Below are positions 27,977 to 36,753 of a stretch of 64,000 bases of DNA, piece by piece. Made by a program: the position numbers and the translations under genes. The notes under the pieces are model-generated. The model saw only the letters and a list, made by a program, of their open reading frames with translations. It had not been told where the DNA came from and did not search any database. Each line of letters opens with the position of its first letter. Within the stretch, counting starts at the first letter, position 1. The stretch covers positions 62,001 to 126,000 of the forward strand of contig NZ_KN322986.1 of assembly GCF_000774145.1 (NCBI RefSeq), given 5' to 3'. Origin of the DNA: Pseudomonas mediterranea CFBP 5447. Its GTDB lineage: Bacteria > Pseudomonadota > Gammaproteobacteria > Pseudomonadales > Pseudomonadaceae.

Positions 27977-29878
27977 ATGAGCTTATTAGAAGAAAACCAA
28001 TCCACCGACCTGGAAAAGATCGTCGGCCTGAGCCGCCGCAGCTTCATCAGCGCCGGCGCCCTGTGCGGCGCGGCGATGTTCCTGGGCGGCAACCTGCTCA
28101 GCCGCAGCGCCCTGGCCGCCGCCGTCAGCGAAGGCAACAGCAAGTTGCTGGGCTTCGACAGCATCGCCGCCGCCACGACCGACACCCTCACCCTGCCGCC
28201 CGGCTACAAGTCCTCGGTGCTGATCAGTTGGGGCCAGCCCTTGCAGAAGAACGCCGCCGCATTCGACCCCAGTGGCAATGGCACCGCCCGCGACCAGGAA
28301 ATGCAATTCGGCGACAACAACGACGGCATGAGCCTGTTCCCGTTCCCTGGCGACGAGAATCGCGCGCTGATGGCGATCAACAACGAATACACCAACTATC
28401 GCTACCTCTTCGCCCATGGCGGCCAGCCGCAGTCGGCCGAAGACGTGCACAAGGCCCAGGCCAGCGAAGGCGTATCGGTGATCGAAGTGAAGCGCCAGGG
28501 TGGCCAATGGCAGTTCGTCCAGGGATCGCGCTACAACCGCAGGATCCATGGCAACACGCCGATTGAACTGAGCGGGCCGGCGGCCGGACATCAACTGCTG
28601 AAAACCAGCGCTGACAAGAGCGGCAAGAAAGTCCTCGGCACCTTCCAGAACTGTGCCAACGGCATGACGCCGTGGGGGACTTACCTGACCTGCGAAGAAA
28701 ACTTCACCGACTGCTTTGGCAGCAGCACGTCCGATCTGCAGTTCGATGAAGCGCAAAAGCGCTACGGCGCCACCGTCACCAGCCGTGAGATCAACTGGCA
28801 CCTGTTCGATCCGCGCTTCGACCTGGCGAAGAACCCCAACGAACTCAATCGCCATGGCTGGGTGGTGGAAATCGATCCGTTCGACCCCGAGTCGACGCCA
28901 GTGAAGCGTACCGCCCTGGGCCGTTTCAAACATGAGAACGCCGCCCTGGCACAAACCAAGGATGGTCATGCCGTGGTCTACATGGGCGACGACGAGCGTG
29001 GCGAATTCATCTACAAATTCGTCAGCCGCGAGCGCATCGATCACAAGAACCCCAAGGCCAACCGCAACCTGTTGGACCACGGCACCTTATATGTGGCGCG
29101 CTTCGACGCCGGCGACGGCAACCCGGACCATCCGAAAGGCAAGGGCCAGTGGATCGAGCTGACCCATGGCAAGAACGGCCTCGATGCCGGCAGCGGCTTC
29201 GCCGACCAGGCCGAAGTGCTGATCCATGCGCGCCTGGCTGCCAGTGCCGTGGGCGCCACACGGATGGACCGCCCGGAATGGATCGTGGTCAGCCCGAAAG
29301 ACGGTCAGGTCTATTGCACCCTGACCAACAACGCCAAGCGCGGCGAAGACGGTCAACCGGTGGGTGGCCCCAACCCTCGGGCCAAGAACGTCTATGGACA
29401 GATCCTGCGCTGGCGCACCGACCGCGACGACCACGCATCCATGACCTTCAGCTGGGACCTGTTCGTGGTGGCCGGCAATCCGACCGTACATGCCGGCACG
29501 CCGAAAGCAGGTTCCTCCAACGTCAACCCGCAGAACATGTTCAATAGCCCCGATGGCCTGGGTTTCGACCAGGCCGGCCGGCTGTGGATCCTCACCGACG
29601 GCGACGTCAGCAACACCGGGGATTTCGCCGGCATGGGCAACAACCAGATGCTCTGCGCCGATCCCGACAGCGGCGAAATCCGCCGGTTCATGGTCGGGCC
29701 GGTGGGCTGCGAAGTGACTGGCATCAGCTTCGCGCCGGACCAGAAGGCCTTGTTCGTCGGCATCCAGCACCCTGGCGAAAACGGCGGTTCGACCTTCCCC
29801 GAGCACCTGCCCAACGGCAAGCCGCGCTCGTCGGTGATGGTGATTACCCGTGAGGATGGCGGCATCATCGGCGCCTGA
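27977..29878 (+). CDS. PhoX-family phosphatase-like protein, Tat-exported
   Basis: This is a 633-residue protein with a twin-arginine signal: GLSRRSFISAGALCGAAMF and a cleavage-like ALAAA around residue 50. It should fold in the cytoplasm and act in the periplasm. The remainder matches the DUF839/PhoX calcium-dependent phosphatase type, with segments such as DENRALMAINNEYTN, NGMTPWGTYLTCEENFTD, SPDGLGFDQAGRLWILTDGD and FAPDQKALFVGIQHPGE. Substrate specificity (alkaline phosphatase versus phosphodiesterase) cannot be read. It has a GGGAG ribosome binding site. Transcription ends near the REP now interrupted by an IS110 element. Confidence 0.9.
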   Translation: MSLLEENQSTDLEKIVGLSRRSFISAGALCGAAMFLGGNLLSRSALAAAVSEGNSKLLGFDSIAAATTDTLTLPPGYKSSVLISWGQPLQKNAAAFDPSGNGTARDQEMQFGDNNDGMSLFPFPGDENRALMAINNEYTNYRYLFAHGGQPQSAEDVHKAQASEGVSVIEVKRQGGQWQFVQGSRYNRRIHGNTPIELSGPAAGHQLLKTSADKSGKKVLGTFQNCANGMTPWGTYLTCEENFTDCFGSSTSDLQFDEAQKRYGATVTSREINWHLFDPRFDLAKNPNELNRHGWVVEIDPFDPESTPVKRTALGRFKHENAALAQTKDGHAVVYMGDDERGEFIYKFVSRERIDHKNPKANRNLLDHGTLYVARFDAGDGNPDHPKGKGQWIELTHGKNGLDAGSGFADQAEVLIHARLAASAVGATRMDRPEWIVVSPKDGQVYCTLTNNAKRGEDGQPVGGPNPRAKNVYGQILRWRTDRDDHASMTFSWDLFVVAGNPTVHAGTPKAGSSNVNPQNMFNSPDGLGFDQAGRLWILTDGDVSNTGDFAGMGNNQMLCADPDSGEIRRFMVGPVGCEVTGISFAPDQKALFVGIQHPGENGGSTFPEHLPNGKPRSSVMVITREDGGIIGA

Positions 29879-29920
29879 TAAGGCCCCATCGCGAGCAGGC
29901 TCGCTTGTATGGTAGGACTT

Positions 29921-30070
29921 GAAGGGAGGAGGAGGGACAAGGCTCGATTCTGACTGTTAGCCGCAGTACAGACCGTGGGAGATATCACCCCTCCTCCTTT
30001 CACCCAAGCGCCGATAAAGAATGCATCTGGCCTAGACCGACGATAGGAACAAGCCTGCGCCTCTGGGTGA
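29921..30070 (+). ncRNA. Predicted bridge RNA (target- and donor-binding loops)
   Basis: This leader of the IS110 element folds by eye into two large stem-internal-loop structures. Loop 1: stem 29924-29936 with 29989-30001, inner hairpin 29949-29972. Its left strand AGGCTCG (29940-29946) equals the target left of the core, and its right strand GTGGGAG (29975-29981) is the complement of CTCCCAC at the target. Loop 2: stem 30001-30011 with 30057-30069. Its AGAAT (30018-30022) equals the right end of the element before the core, and its ACAAG (30049-30053) is the complement of CTTGT at the left end. This is the published layout of IS110 bridge RNAs. Exact transcript ends are not known. Confidence 0.85.
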
Positions 30071-30109
30071 CCCCTTCAAGTGTTCAAACCTTAGCCCGGA
30101 GGACTTTCA

Positions 30110-31057
30110 ATGGCAATGCCCGTCGCCATCACCCAGTCGATCGTAGGTGTCGATGTCGCCAAGGACGAGTTGGTGATTTATCACGCCGAATCTGATCGAC
30201 TCGAAACGATCCCCAACACTAAAGCTGCGATCAAGAAGTGGCTCAAGGCATTGCCCGCGCCAGTGGATGTTGCCATCGAAGCCACCAATATCTATCACCA
30301 GGAATTCGTCAATCTGGCTTATGCGCAAGGCTGTGTGATCTATGTGATCGACGGTTACGAGCTCAGTCATTACCGCAAAGGTGTGAAGATTCGCGCTAAA
30401 ACTGATGCGCTGGATGCTCGATTGCTGGCTCGCTACTTGAGCAACGAAGGCCACCTTCTGCACCCATGGACTCCACCATCGCCGCTGTATTGCCGGCTTA
30501 TAAGCCTTTTCCGACGCCGGGCAGCTTTGGTTCAAGCACGTGTCAGCCTCAAGCAAAGCTGGGCGAACGAACCGTTGCTCAAAACGGCGTTCGAGAACCA
30601 GATAGCTGCAATGCAGAGACTGGAAACCTTGATCGACAAAACAATCCAGACGCAGTTGGAACAAGCCGGTTTGGCTCATCAGCTCAAGCGCTGCATGAAA
30701 GTCGAAGGCATCGGCTTGTTGAGTGGTGCCCGTTTAATCACGTCGTTTCAGCGTGGGGACTTCAGAAATGCCGATGCTTTCATCGCTTTTCTGGGCTTGG
30801 ACTTGCGAATAGCGGACTCGGGGAAAAAGAAGGGGCGCCGTTGCTTGTCTAAACGAGGTGATCCAGAGGCGCGTCGTTTGCTGCACAACGCCGCAATGTC
30901 GGCGAGCCGCACCGCGGCGTGGAGGGGATTTTATGAGGCCCTAAGGGCTCGAGGACTTAGCACAACCCAAGCACTGGTGGCACTGGCCCGCAAACTGGCG
31001 CGAGTGGTATTCGCTCTGTTGAAGAACCAGAGCGAATACCTACCAAAATGCATCTAG
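30110..31057 (+). CDS. IS110-family transposase (DEDD/serine recombinase)
   Basis: This 315-residue protein is a complete IS110 recombinase. The N-terminal RuvC-like DEDD domain has Asp15 (GVDVAKDELV), Glu57 (AIEATNIYHQEF) and Asp99/Asp102 (KTDALDARLLARY). The C-terminal Tnp domain carries the predicted catalytic Ser247 in CLSKRGDPEARRLL. All catalytic residues are present and there is no frameshift, so the element is probably active or recently active. A ribosome binding site, CGGAGGA, precedes the ATG at 30110. Codon use and GC content are somewhat lower than in the neighbours, consistent with transfer. The enzyme should act with the bridge RNA encoded just upstream. Confidence 0.95.
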   Translation: MAMPVAITQSIVGVDVAKDELVIYHAESDRLETIPNTKAAIKKWLKALPAPVDVAIEATNIYHQEFVNLAYAQGCVIYVIDGYELSHYRKGVKIRAKTDALDARLLARYLSNEGHLLHPWTPPSPLYCRLISLFRRRAALVQARVSLKQSWANEPLLKTAFENQIAAMQRLETLIDKTIQTQLEQAGLAHQLKRCMKVEGIGLLSGARLITSFQRGDFRNADAFIAFLGLDLRIADSGKKKGRRCLSKRGDPEARRLLHNAAMSASRTAAWRGFYEALRARGLSTTQALVALARKLARVVFALLKNQSEYLPKCI

Positions 31058-31114
31058 GGGGCTAGTCCTGCACCATAGAATCTCCCACAAGGATCAGCAA
31101 CATTGAAGATCCAA

Positions 31115-31139
31115 TGTGGGAGCGAGCCTGCTCGCGATG
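31115..31139. repeat. REP unit, partner of the IS-interrupted REP
   Basis: GTGGGAGCGAGCCTGCTCGC at this point is the second member of a REP pair. The first member (29888-29905 continued at 31082-31089) was split by the IS110 element. Confidence 0.9.
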
Positions 31140-31227
31140 GCTTCAGCACAGCCGCCACCTATCTGCCTCCGTCTGCGCTACCATGCTGGGCCGGACGCGG
31201 CAGCCCTGCCGCTGCGCAGGAGTCAGC

Positions 31228-32202
31228 ATGTCCCATCCGTTCGAAACCCTCACGCCCGACCTGGTGCTCGATGCCGTAGAAAGTATCGGTTTCCTCAGCG
31301 ACGCCCGTGTGCTGGCCCTCAACAGCTACGAAAACCGTGTCTATCAGGTCGGCATCGAAGACGCCGAGCCGCTGATCGCCAAGTTCTATCGTCCCCAGCG
31401 TTGGACCAACGAGGCGATCCTGGAAGAACACCGCTTCACTTTCGAGCTCGCCGATTGCGAAGTCCCAGTGGTGGCACCACTGGTTCACAACGGCGCCAGC
31501 CTGCACGAACACGCCGGGTTTCGCTTCACCCTGTTCCCTCGGCGCGGCGGCCGTGCACCGGAGCCAGGCAACCTCGACCAGTTGTATCGCCTGGGGCAAT
31601 TGCTCGGGCGCCTGCACGCGGTAGGCGCCAGCCGTCCGTTCGAACACCGCGAAGCCCTGGCGGTGAAAAACTTCGGCCATGACTCACTGGCGACCGTGCT
31701 GGAAAGTGGTTTTGTCCCCCGCGGCCTGCTTCCGGCCTACGAGTCGGTGGCAAGGGATCTGCTCAAGCGTGTCGAAGACGCCTACGCTGCCACGCCCCAC
31801 CAGAACATTCGCATGCACGGTGACTGCCACCCGGGCAACATGATGTGTCGCGATGAAATCTTCCACATCGTCGACCTCGACGACTGTCGCATGGGTCCGG
31901 CGGTGCAGGACCTGTGGATGATGCTGGCCGGCGACCGCCAGGCATGCCTGGGCCAGTTATCGGAATTGATGGATGGCTACCAGGAGTTCCATGACTTCGA
32001 CCCACGGGAACTGGCGCTGATCGAACCCCTACGCGCCCTGCGCCTGATGCATTACAGCGCCTGGCTGGCACGGCGCTGGGACGACCCGGCGTTTCCCCGC
32101 AGCTTCCCGTGGTTCGGCAGCGAACGCTATTGGGGTGATCAGGTACTGGCGTTGCGCGAACAACTGGCGGCGCTCAATGAAGAACCGTTGAAGTTGTTCT
32201 GA
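31228..32202 (+). CDS. srkA: Stress response kinase A (SrkA/YihE-type)
   Basis: This is a 324-residue protein of the aminoglycoside-phosphotransferase/RIO-like kinase fold. YihE/SrkA phosphorylates protein Ser/Thr and counters MazF-linked stress death in E. coli. The phosphotransfer loop HGDCHPGNMM (about residue 200), the metal-binding IVDLDDCRMGPAVQDLW, and the N-terminal SYENRVYQVG with AKFYRPQRW (ATP lysine) are all clear. The start at 31228 has AGGAG upstream. A longer in-frame start at 31114 is an artefact of the REP. It is probably monocistronic, with REP pairs on both sides. Confidence 0.92.
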   Translation: MSHPFETLTPDLVLDAVESIGFLSDARVLALNSYENRVYQVGIEDAEPLIAKFYRPQRWTNEAILEEHRFTFELADCEVPVVAPLVHNGASLHEHAGFRFTLFPRRGGRAPEPGNLDQLYRLGQLLGRLHAVGASRPFEHREALAVKNFGHDSLATVLESGFVPRGLLPAYESVARDLLKRVEDAYAATPHQNIRMHGDCHPGNMMCRDEIFHIVDLDDCRMGPAVQDLWMMLAGDRQACLGQLSELMDGYQEFHDFDPRELALIEPLRALRLMHYSAWLARRWDDPAFPRSFPWFGSERYWGDQVLALREQLAALNEEPLKLF

Positions 32203-32235
32203 AGGGCGCAGCCCCGACTATCACCATAAGTCCTT

Positions 32236-32323
32236 GTGGGAGCGAGCCTGCTCGCGATGGCGGTGCATCAGTCCAAACAGCTACCGACTGACACACCGCC
32301 ATCGCGAGCAGGCTCGCTCCCAC
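32236..32323. repeat. REP pair between srkA and rarD
   Basis: Two inverted units of the main REP class lie in a 217-bp gap. The rest of the gap holds the promoter region of the rarD-type gene, which I cannot resolve further. Confidence 0.9.
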
Positions 32324-32419
32324 TGGAAGATTTGCGTTGTCGCCTATAAAGGTTCACCCCCAACCTGACAAATCTACTTACAATCACTCCTTTGTTAGCT
32401 GCCTAAGCAAGGATTCTGC

Positions 32420-33307
32420 ATGCAAGCCGCCAATCCGCGTCGCGGGTATATCCTGGGCCTGAGTGCCTACATCATCTGGGGCTTGTTCCCCATCTATTTC
32501 AAAGCCATCGCCAGCGTGCCGGCCGTGGAGATCATCATCCACAGGGCGCTGTGGTCGGCGCTCTTCGGTGCGGCGCTGCTGATGGTCTGGAAACACCCGG
32601 GTTGGTGGCGCGAGCTGCGGGACAATCCGCGTCGCTTCGCGATCCTGGCCTTGAGTGGCACATTGATCGCGGCCAACTGGCTGATCTACGTCTGGGCGGT
32701 GAACAACGGTCGCATGCTCGAAGCCAGCCTGGGTTATTACATCAACCCGCTGGTGAATGTGTTGCTGGGGATGCTGATCCTCGGCGAACGGCTGCGGCGC
32801 ATGCAATGGCTGGCGGTGGGGTTGGCGGCGGTTGGCGTAGCGCAGCAGGTCTGGCAGGTCGGCAGTTTGCCGTGGGTGTCCCTGGCGTTGGCGTTGACCT
32901 TCGGCTTCTACGGCCTGATTCGCAAGCAAGCCCCGGTCAAGGCCTTGCCAGGGCTGGTGGTGGAAACCTGGATGCTGGTACCGATCGCCATCGCCTGGTT
33001 GCTGTTCAATCCGACGGCCACCAGTGCCCAGGCAGCCTTCTGGACCACCTCCGAAGCCTGGTGGCTGGTGGCGGCCGGCCCGGTGACGCTGGTTCCGCTG
33101 GTGTGCTTCAACGCCGCCGCCCGGCACCTGCCCTACACCACACTGGGATTTCTTCAGTACATCGCACCAACATTGGTGCTGCTGCTGGCAGTGCTGCTGT
33201 TCGGCGAGCACCTGTCGTCCAGCACCTTGGTGGCATTCCTGTTTATCTGGGCCGGGCTTGCGGTATACAGCGTCGACGCCGTGATCAGTATGCGTCGACG
33301 CAACTGA
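32420..33307 (+). CDS. rarD: RarD-family EamA permease
   Basis: This is a 295-residue membrane protein with ten predicted transmembrane helices in two EamA halves. The opening GYILGLSAYIIWGLFPIYFK and the later LAVGLAAVGVAQQVWQ and LGFLQYIAPTLVLLLAVLLF are typical of RarD, historically called chloramphenicol-sensitive protein. The substrate is unknown, and the drug-related name rests on old phenotype data rather than shown transport. It is monocistronic, followed by an 8-bp perfect hairpin (33331-33351) without a T-run. Confidence 0.9.
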   Translation: MQAANPRRGYILGLSAYIIWGLFPIYFKAIASVPAVEIIIHRALWSALFGAALLMVWKHPGWWRELRDNPRRFAILALSGTLIAANWLIYVWAVNNGRMLEASLGYYINPLVNVLLGMLILGERLRRMQWLAVGLAAVGVAQQVWQVGSLPWVSLALALTFGFYGLIRKQAPVKALPGLVVETWMLVPIAIAWLLFNPTATSAQAAFWTTSEAWWLVAAGPVTLVPLVCFNAAARHLPYTTLGFLQYIAPTLVLLLAVLLFGEHLSSSTLVAFLFIWAGLAVYSVDAVISMRRRN

Positions 33308-33370
33308 TCAAAAATCGTACACCCCTCTACAGGCCACGCCGGACGTGGCCTGCGTTGATCGGCCCCAAGG

Positions 33371-33491
33371 TTATCCACAGCGTCATCCCCGCCGGTTGTG
33401 CACAAGCCCTTGAAAACTGGCGATATTTTGATCATCGCCAGCAAAGGCACGCCGGGCCTGGGCTGGCGTCGGGTCTCTACAGGTTATCCAC
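33371..33491. other. Two perfect DnaA-box sequences in an intergenic region
   Basis: TTATCCACA occurs at 33371-33379 and again at 33483-33491 in the same orientation. A near match (TTATCCAAG) appears on the opposite strand at 33510-33518. The gap between rarD and the convergent GcvR-like gene (33308-33523) otherwise holds only the hairpin at 33331-33351. Confidence 0.6.
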
Positions 33492-33523
33492 AGGGAGGTG
33501 CAGGTTTTTCTTGGATAACCGCG

Positions 33524-34042
33524 TCACCCCTCATCGCTGAGTTTAAGTTCCACCATCAATTCATCGGCCAGGGTTTCCAGACGTTCCTGCAAGGTGTCCA
33601 ACGACAGGGTCAGCGGCACGCCCAGGATGGCTTCGGCGTGAAACAGCAATTCGCTGCTCATCGGCGCCGGCCCGACATGGGTCACCAACCGCTCGACATT
33701 GACGCCCTGCTCACTCAACAAGCGGGTGATGTCCCGCACGATGCCGGGACGGTCGTTACCCACCAGCTCCATGGCAATGGGTTTCCAGCTGCAGGACTCC
33801 TCGATCGTGCTCTCCGCGATGAGCACGCGGATGCCGTGGATCGACAACCCCTGCAAGGCTTCGATCAGTTCCTCATGGGCTTCGGCCGGGGCGCTGAGAC
33901 GCAGGATGCCAGCGAACTGCCCGGCCAGATGCGACATGCGGCTTTCCAGCCAGTTACCGCCGTGCTCGGCAATGCATTGGGCGATGCGCTCGACCTGCCC
34001 GGGTTTGTCCGGAGCAAAAACAGTGATGACGAGATGGTCCAT
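33524..34042 (-). CDS. GcvR-like ACT-domain regulatory protein
   Basis: This 172-residue protein consists of two ACT domains: about 3-75 (VITVFAPDKPGQVERIAQCI) and 90-165 (IAMELVGNDRPGIVRDITRL). There is no DNA-binding domain. This is the layout of GcvR, which represses the glycine cleavage system through protein contact. The start at 34042 (MDHLVITVF) is preferred; the frame is open to 34153 but without homologous look. The gene diverges from glcB over 445 bp. Confidence 0.88.
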   Translation of the reverse strand: MDHLVITVFAPDKPGQVERIAQCIAEHGGNWLESRMSHLAGQFAGILRLSAPAEAHEELIEALQGLSIHGIRVLIAESTIEESCSWKPIAMELVGNDRPGIVRDITRLLSEQGVNVERLVTHVGPAPMSSELLFHAEAILGVPLTLSLDTLQERLETLADELMVELKLSDEG

Positions 34043-34224
34043 GGCGCAGCCCTCTTGTTGTGAGAAGCAAGAGTATAGGCAAGCCACGCCATCCGCACAG
34101 ACACGCTCCCCGGCCACGATCATGTGTACGACTTGTAGAATTATATGGAACAATTCATAGGTTTTTTGAGAACATCAGATGTCTCGTCGTGACCGTACTG
34201 CTTTAGTCGGTCGCGGAACGACGC

Positions 34225-34265
34225 AATTAGTCTAATTTTCACAACCGCAACTGTTCATGTAGTAT
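34225..34265 (+). promoter_or_regulatory. Predicted glcB promoter with palindromic operator
   Basis: TTCACA (34238-34243) and TAGTAT (34260-34265), 16 bp apart, form a plausible sigma-70 promoter. Directly upstream, AATTAG-T-CTAATT (34225-34237) is a perfect palindrome ending at the -35 element, the position expected for a regulator. The rest of the 34043-34487 gap contains an imperfect cruciform at about 34187-34223 and a leader of about 215 nt. Confidence 0.5.
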
Positions 34266-34487
34266 GCCCCAGCAGGCACTACATAACGTTGCACCGATGT
34301 CTGCTTAAGGCACAGTCGCATCCCTGAAAGCCCCGTCAGCAAGGCTTAACGCCCATGATAGGACCTACCCAGCCGCCAGCGATGGCATGTACTGGTTCCG
34401 GGGGTTGTGGTTTAAATGTCCCGAGGCTTCATTGTCAAAATCGAAGAGCTGAAAAGCGAAATAGCTGAGCAGAGTGAGAGGCAAGCA

Positions 34488-36665
34488 ATGACTGAACACG
34501 TTCAAGTCGGTGGCCTTCGGGTCGCCAGAGTCCTGTTCGACTTCGTGAACAACGAAGCCATCCCCGGCACCGGTCTGACCGCCGACCAGTTCTGGGCCGG
34601 CGCCGACAAGGTCATCCACGACCTGGCGCCGAAGAACAAAGCCCTACTCGCCAAACGCGATGATTTCCAGGCTCGGATCGATGCCTGGCACCAGTCGAAG
34701 GCCGGCCAGGCCTTTGATGCCGTGGCTTACAAAGCCTTCCTGCAAGACATTGGATACCTGCTGCCAGAAGCCGCGGATTTCCAGGCTACGACCCAAAACG
34801 TCGATGACGAAATCGCCCGCATGGCCGGACCGCAGCTGGTGGTGCCGGTGATGAATGCCCGTTTCGCCCTCAACGCTTCGAACGCCCGCTGGGGTTCGTT
34901 GTACGACGCGCTGTACGGCACCGACGCGATCAGCGAGGCCGATGGCGCGGAAAAAGGCAAAGGCTACAATAAGGTTCGTGGCGACAAGGTCATTGCCTTC
35001 GCCCGCGCCTTCCTCGACGAAGCAGCCCCCTTGGCGGCCGGCTCCCACGTCGATTCCACTGGTTACAAGATCGTCGACGGCAAGCTGGTGGTCGCCCTCA
35101 AGGGTGGCAGCAACAGCGGTTTGCGTGACGATGCCCAACTGATCGGCTTCCAGGGCGACGCCTCGGCCCCCACCGCGGTACTGCTGAAGCACAACGGCCT
35201 GCACTTCGAAATCCAGATCGATGCCAACACCCCGGTCGGCCAGACCGACGCCGCCGGCGTCAAAGACATCCTGATGGAAGCCGCGCTGACCACCATCATG
35301 GACTGCGAAGACTCGGTCGCCGCCGTCGATGCCGATGACAAGGTGGTGATCTACCGCAACTGGCTCGGCCTGATGAAAGGCGATCTGTCGGAGCAGGTCG
35401 CCAAGGGCGGTCAGACATTCACCCGCACCATGAACCCGGACCGCGCGTACACCGCCGTCGATGGTTCCAGCCTGACGCTGCACGGCCGCTCGCTGTTGTT
35501 CGTGCGCAACGTCGGTCACCTGATGACCATCGACGCGATCCTCGACAAAGACGGCAACGAAGTGCCGGAAGGCATTCTCGACGGCCTGGTGACAAGCCTG
35601 GCGGCGATCCACAGCCTCAACGGCAACACCTCGCGCCGCAACAGCCGTACCGGCTCGGTGTACATCGTCAAGCCGAAGATGCACGGCCCGGAAGAAGCCG
35701 CGTTCACCAACGAGCTGTTCGGTCGCGTCGAAGACGTACTGAACCTGCCGCGCAATACCCTCAAGGTCGGGATCATGGACGAGGAGCGCCGTACCACGGT
35801 CAACCTCAAGGCCTGCATCAAGGCTGCCAGCGAGCGCGTGGTGTTCATCAACACCGGTTTCCTGGACCGCACCGGCGATGAAATCCACACCTCGATGGAA
35901 GCCGGCCCGATGGTGCGCAAGGCCGACATGAAAGCCGAGAAGTGGATCGCCGCCTACGAAAACTGGAACGTCGACATCGGCCTGAGCACTGGCCTGCAAG
36001 GTCGTGCGCAGATCGGCAAGGGCATGTGGGCCATGCCGGACCTGATGGCGGCGATGCTCGAACAGAAAATCGCCCATCCGATGGCCGGAGCCAACACCGC
36101 CTGGGTTCCATCGCCGACCGCCGCCGCGTTGCACGCATTGCATTACCACAAGGTCGACGTGTTCGCCCGTCAGGCCGAACTGGCCAAGCGGACTCGCGCC
36201 TCGGTGGACGACATCCTGACCATCCCGCTGGCGGTCGAGCCGAGCTGGACGCCGGAGCAGATCAAAAACGAGTTGGACAACAATGCCCAGGGCATCCTCG
36301 GTTACGTGGTGCGCTGGATCGACCAGGGCGTCGGTTGCTCCAAGGTGCCGGACATCAACGACATCGGCCTGATGGAAGACCGTGCGACGCTGCGCATCTC
36401 CAGCCAGCACATCGCCAACTGGCTGCGCCACGGCATCGTCACGCAGGACCAGGTGATGGAAAGCCTCAAGCGCATGGCGCCGGTGGTGGACCGTCAGAAC
36501 GCCAGCGACCCGCTGTACCGTCCGCTGGCACCGGACTTCGACCGCAACATCGCCTTCCAGGCGGCGGTCGAACTGGTGATCGAAGGCACCCGGCAGCCCA
36601 ACGGCTACACCGAGCCGGTGCTGCACCGTCGTCGCCGTGAATTCAAGGCGGCCAATGGGTTGTGA
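34488..36665 (+). CDS. glcB: Malate synthase G
   Basis: GlcB condenses glyoxylate with acetyl-CoA to malate, supporting growth on C2 compounds. The 725-residue length is exactly that of malate synthase G. Family segments include [40 protein letters not shown] (catalytic acid region), [33 protein letters not shown] and [19 protein letters not shown]. An active-site Asp is expected in [15 protein letters not shown]. The ATG at 34488 follows GAGAGGCAA; an in-frame ATG at 34416 would add 24 unrelated residues. A strong terminator follows. Confidence 0.97.
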   Translation: MTEHVQVGGLRVARVLFDFVNNEAIPGTGLTADQFWAGADKVIHDLAPKNKALLAKRDDFQARIDAWHQSKAGQAFDAVAYKAFLQDIGYLLPEAADFQATTQNVDDEIARMAGPQLVVPVMNARFALNASNARWGSLYDALYGTDAISEADGAEKGKGYNKVRGDKVIAFARAFLDEAAPLAAGSHVDSTGYKIVDGKLVVALKGGSNSGLRDDAQLIGFQGDASAPTAVLLKHNGLHFEIQIDANTPVGQTDAAGVKDILMEAALTTIMDCEDSVAAVDADDKVVIYRNWLGLMKGDLSEQVAKGGQTFTRTMNPDRAYTAVDGSSLTLHGRSLLFVRNVGHLMTIDAILDKDGNEVPEGILDGLVTSLAAIHSLNGNTSRRNSRTGSVYIVKPKMHGPEEAAFTNELFGRVEDVLNLPRNTLKVGIMDEERRTTVNLKACIKAASERVVFINTGFLDRTGDEIHTSMEAGPMVRKADMKAEKWIAAYENWNVDIGLSTGLQGRAQIGKGMWAMPDLMAAMLEQKIAHPMAGANTAWVPSPTAAALHALHYHKVDVFARQAELAKRTRASVDDILTIPLAVEPSWTPEQIKNELDNNAQGILGYVVRWIDQGVGCSKVPDINDIGLMEDRATLRISSQHIANWLRHGIVTQDQVMESLKRMAPVVDRQNASDPLYRPLAPDFDRNIAFQAAVELVIEGTRQPNGYTEPVLHRRRREFKAANGL

Positions 36666-36688
36666 TTGAGCGGTAGCGATAAACGAAG

Positions 36689-36720
36689 AAGGCCCTGATC
36701 TTGCGATCAGGGCCTTTTTT
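36689..36720 (+). terminator. Terminator of glcB
   Basis: AGGCCCTGATC and GATCAGGGCCT pair around TTGC and are followed by TTTTTT. The hairpin also faces the convergent response regulator gene at 36754. Confidence 0.92.
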
Positions 36721-36753
36721 GTTTGCATAACCGCCTTTGTGGCGGATGGTCGC

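Larger units (their letters stand above)
29904..31081 (+). mobile_element. IS110-family insertion sequence, intact, inside a REP
   Basis: The element is about 1178 bp. To its left stands ATCGCGAGCAGGCTCG-CT and to its right CT-CCCACA, which together restore one canonical REP. The CT present at both junctions is the recombination core, with no longer target duplication. Imperfect subterminal inverted repeats are visible: TATGGT-AGGACT at 29908-29919, and the complement of TATGGTGC-AGGACT at 31064-31077. The left end carries about 200 bp before the transposase, while the right end has only 24 bp after it. That asymmetry is typical of IS110-group elements, which place their bridge RNA at the left end. 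Confidence 0.92.

Noticed and set aside
29904-31081. Genomic island or prophage around the transposase
   Set aside because: Both flanks are ordinary chromosomal genes, and rejoining the flanks restores a simple REP, so only the IS itself is inserted.
31114-31227. N-terminal extension of srkA beginning MWERACSR
   Set aside because: It translates the REP sequence; the ATG at 31228 has an AGGAG site and starts the conserved protein.
33371-33491. Replication origin
   Set aside because: Only two perfect DnaA boxes, no AT-rich unwinding element, and no dnaA, dnaN, gyrB or par genes nearby.
34644-36728. 694-codon open frame on the minus strand
   Set aside because: It is antisense to glcB, runs across its terminator, and shows no recognisable domain.
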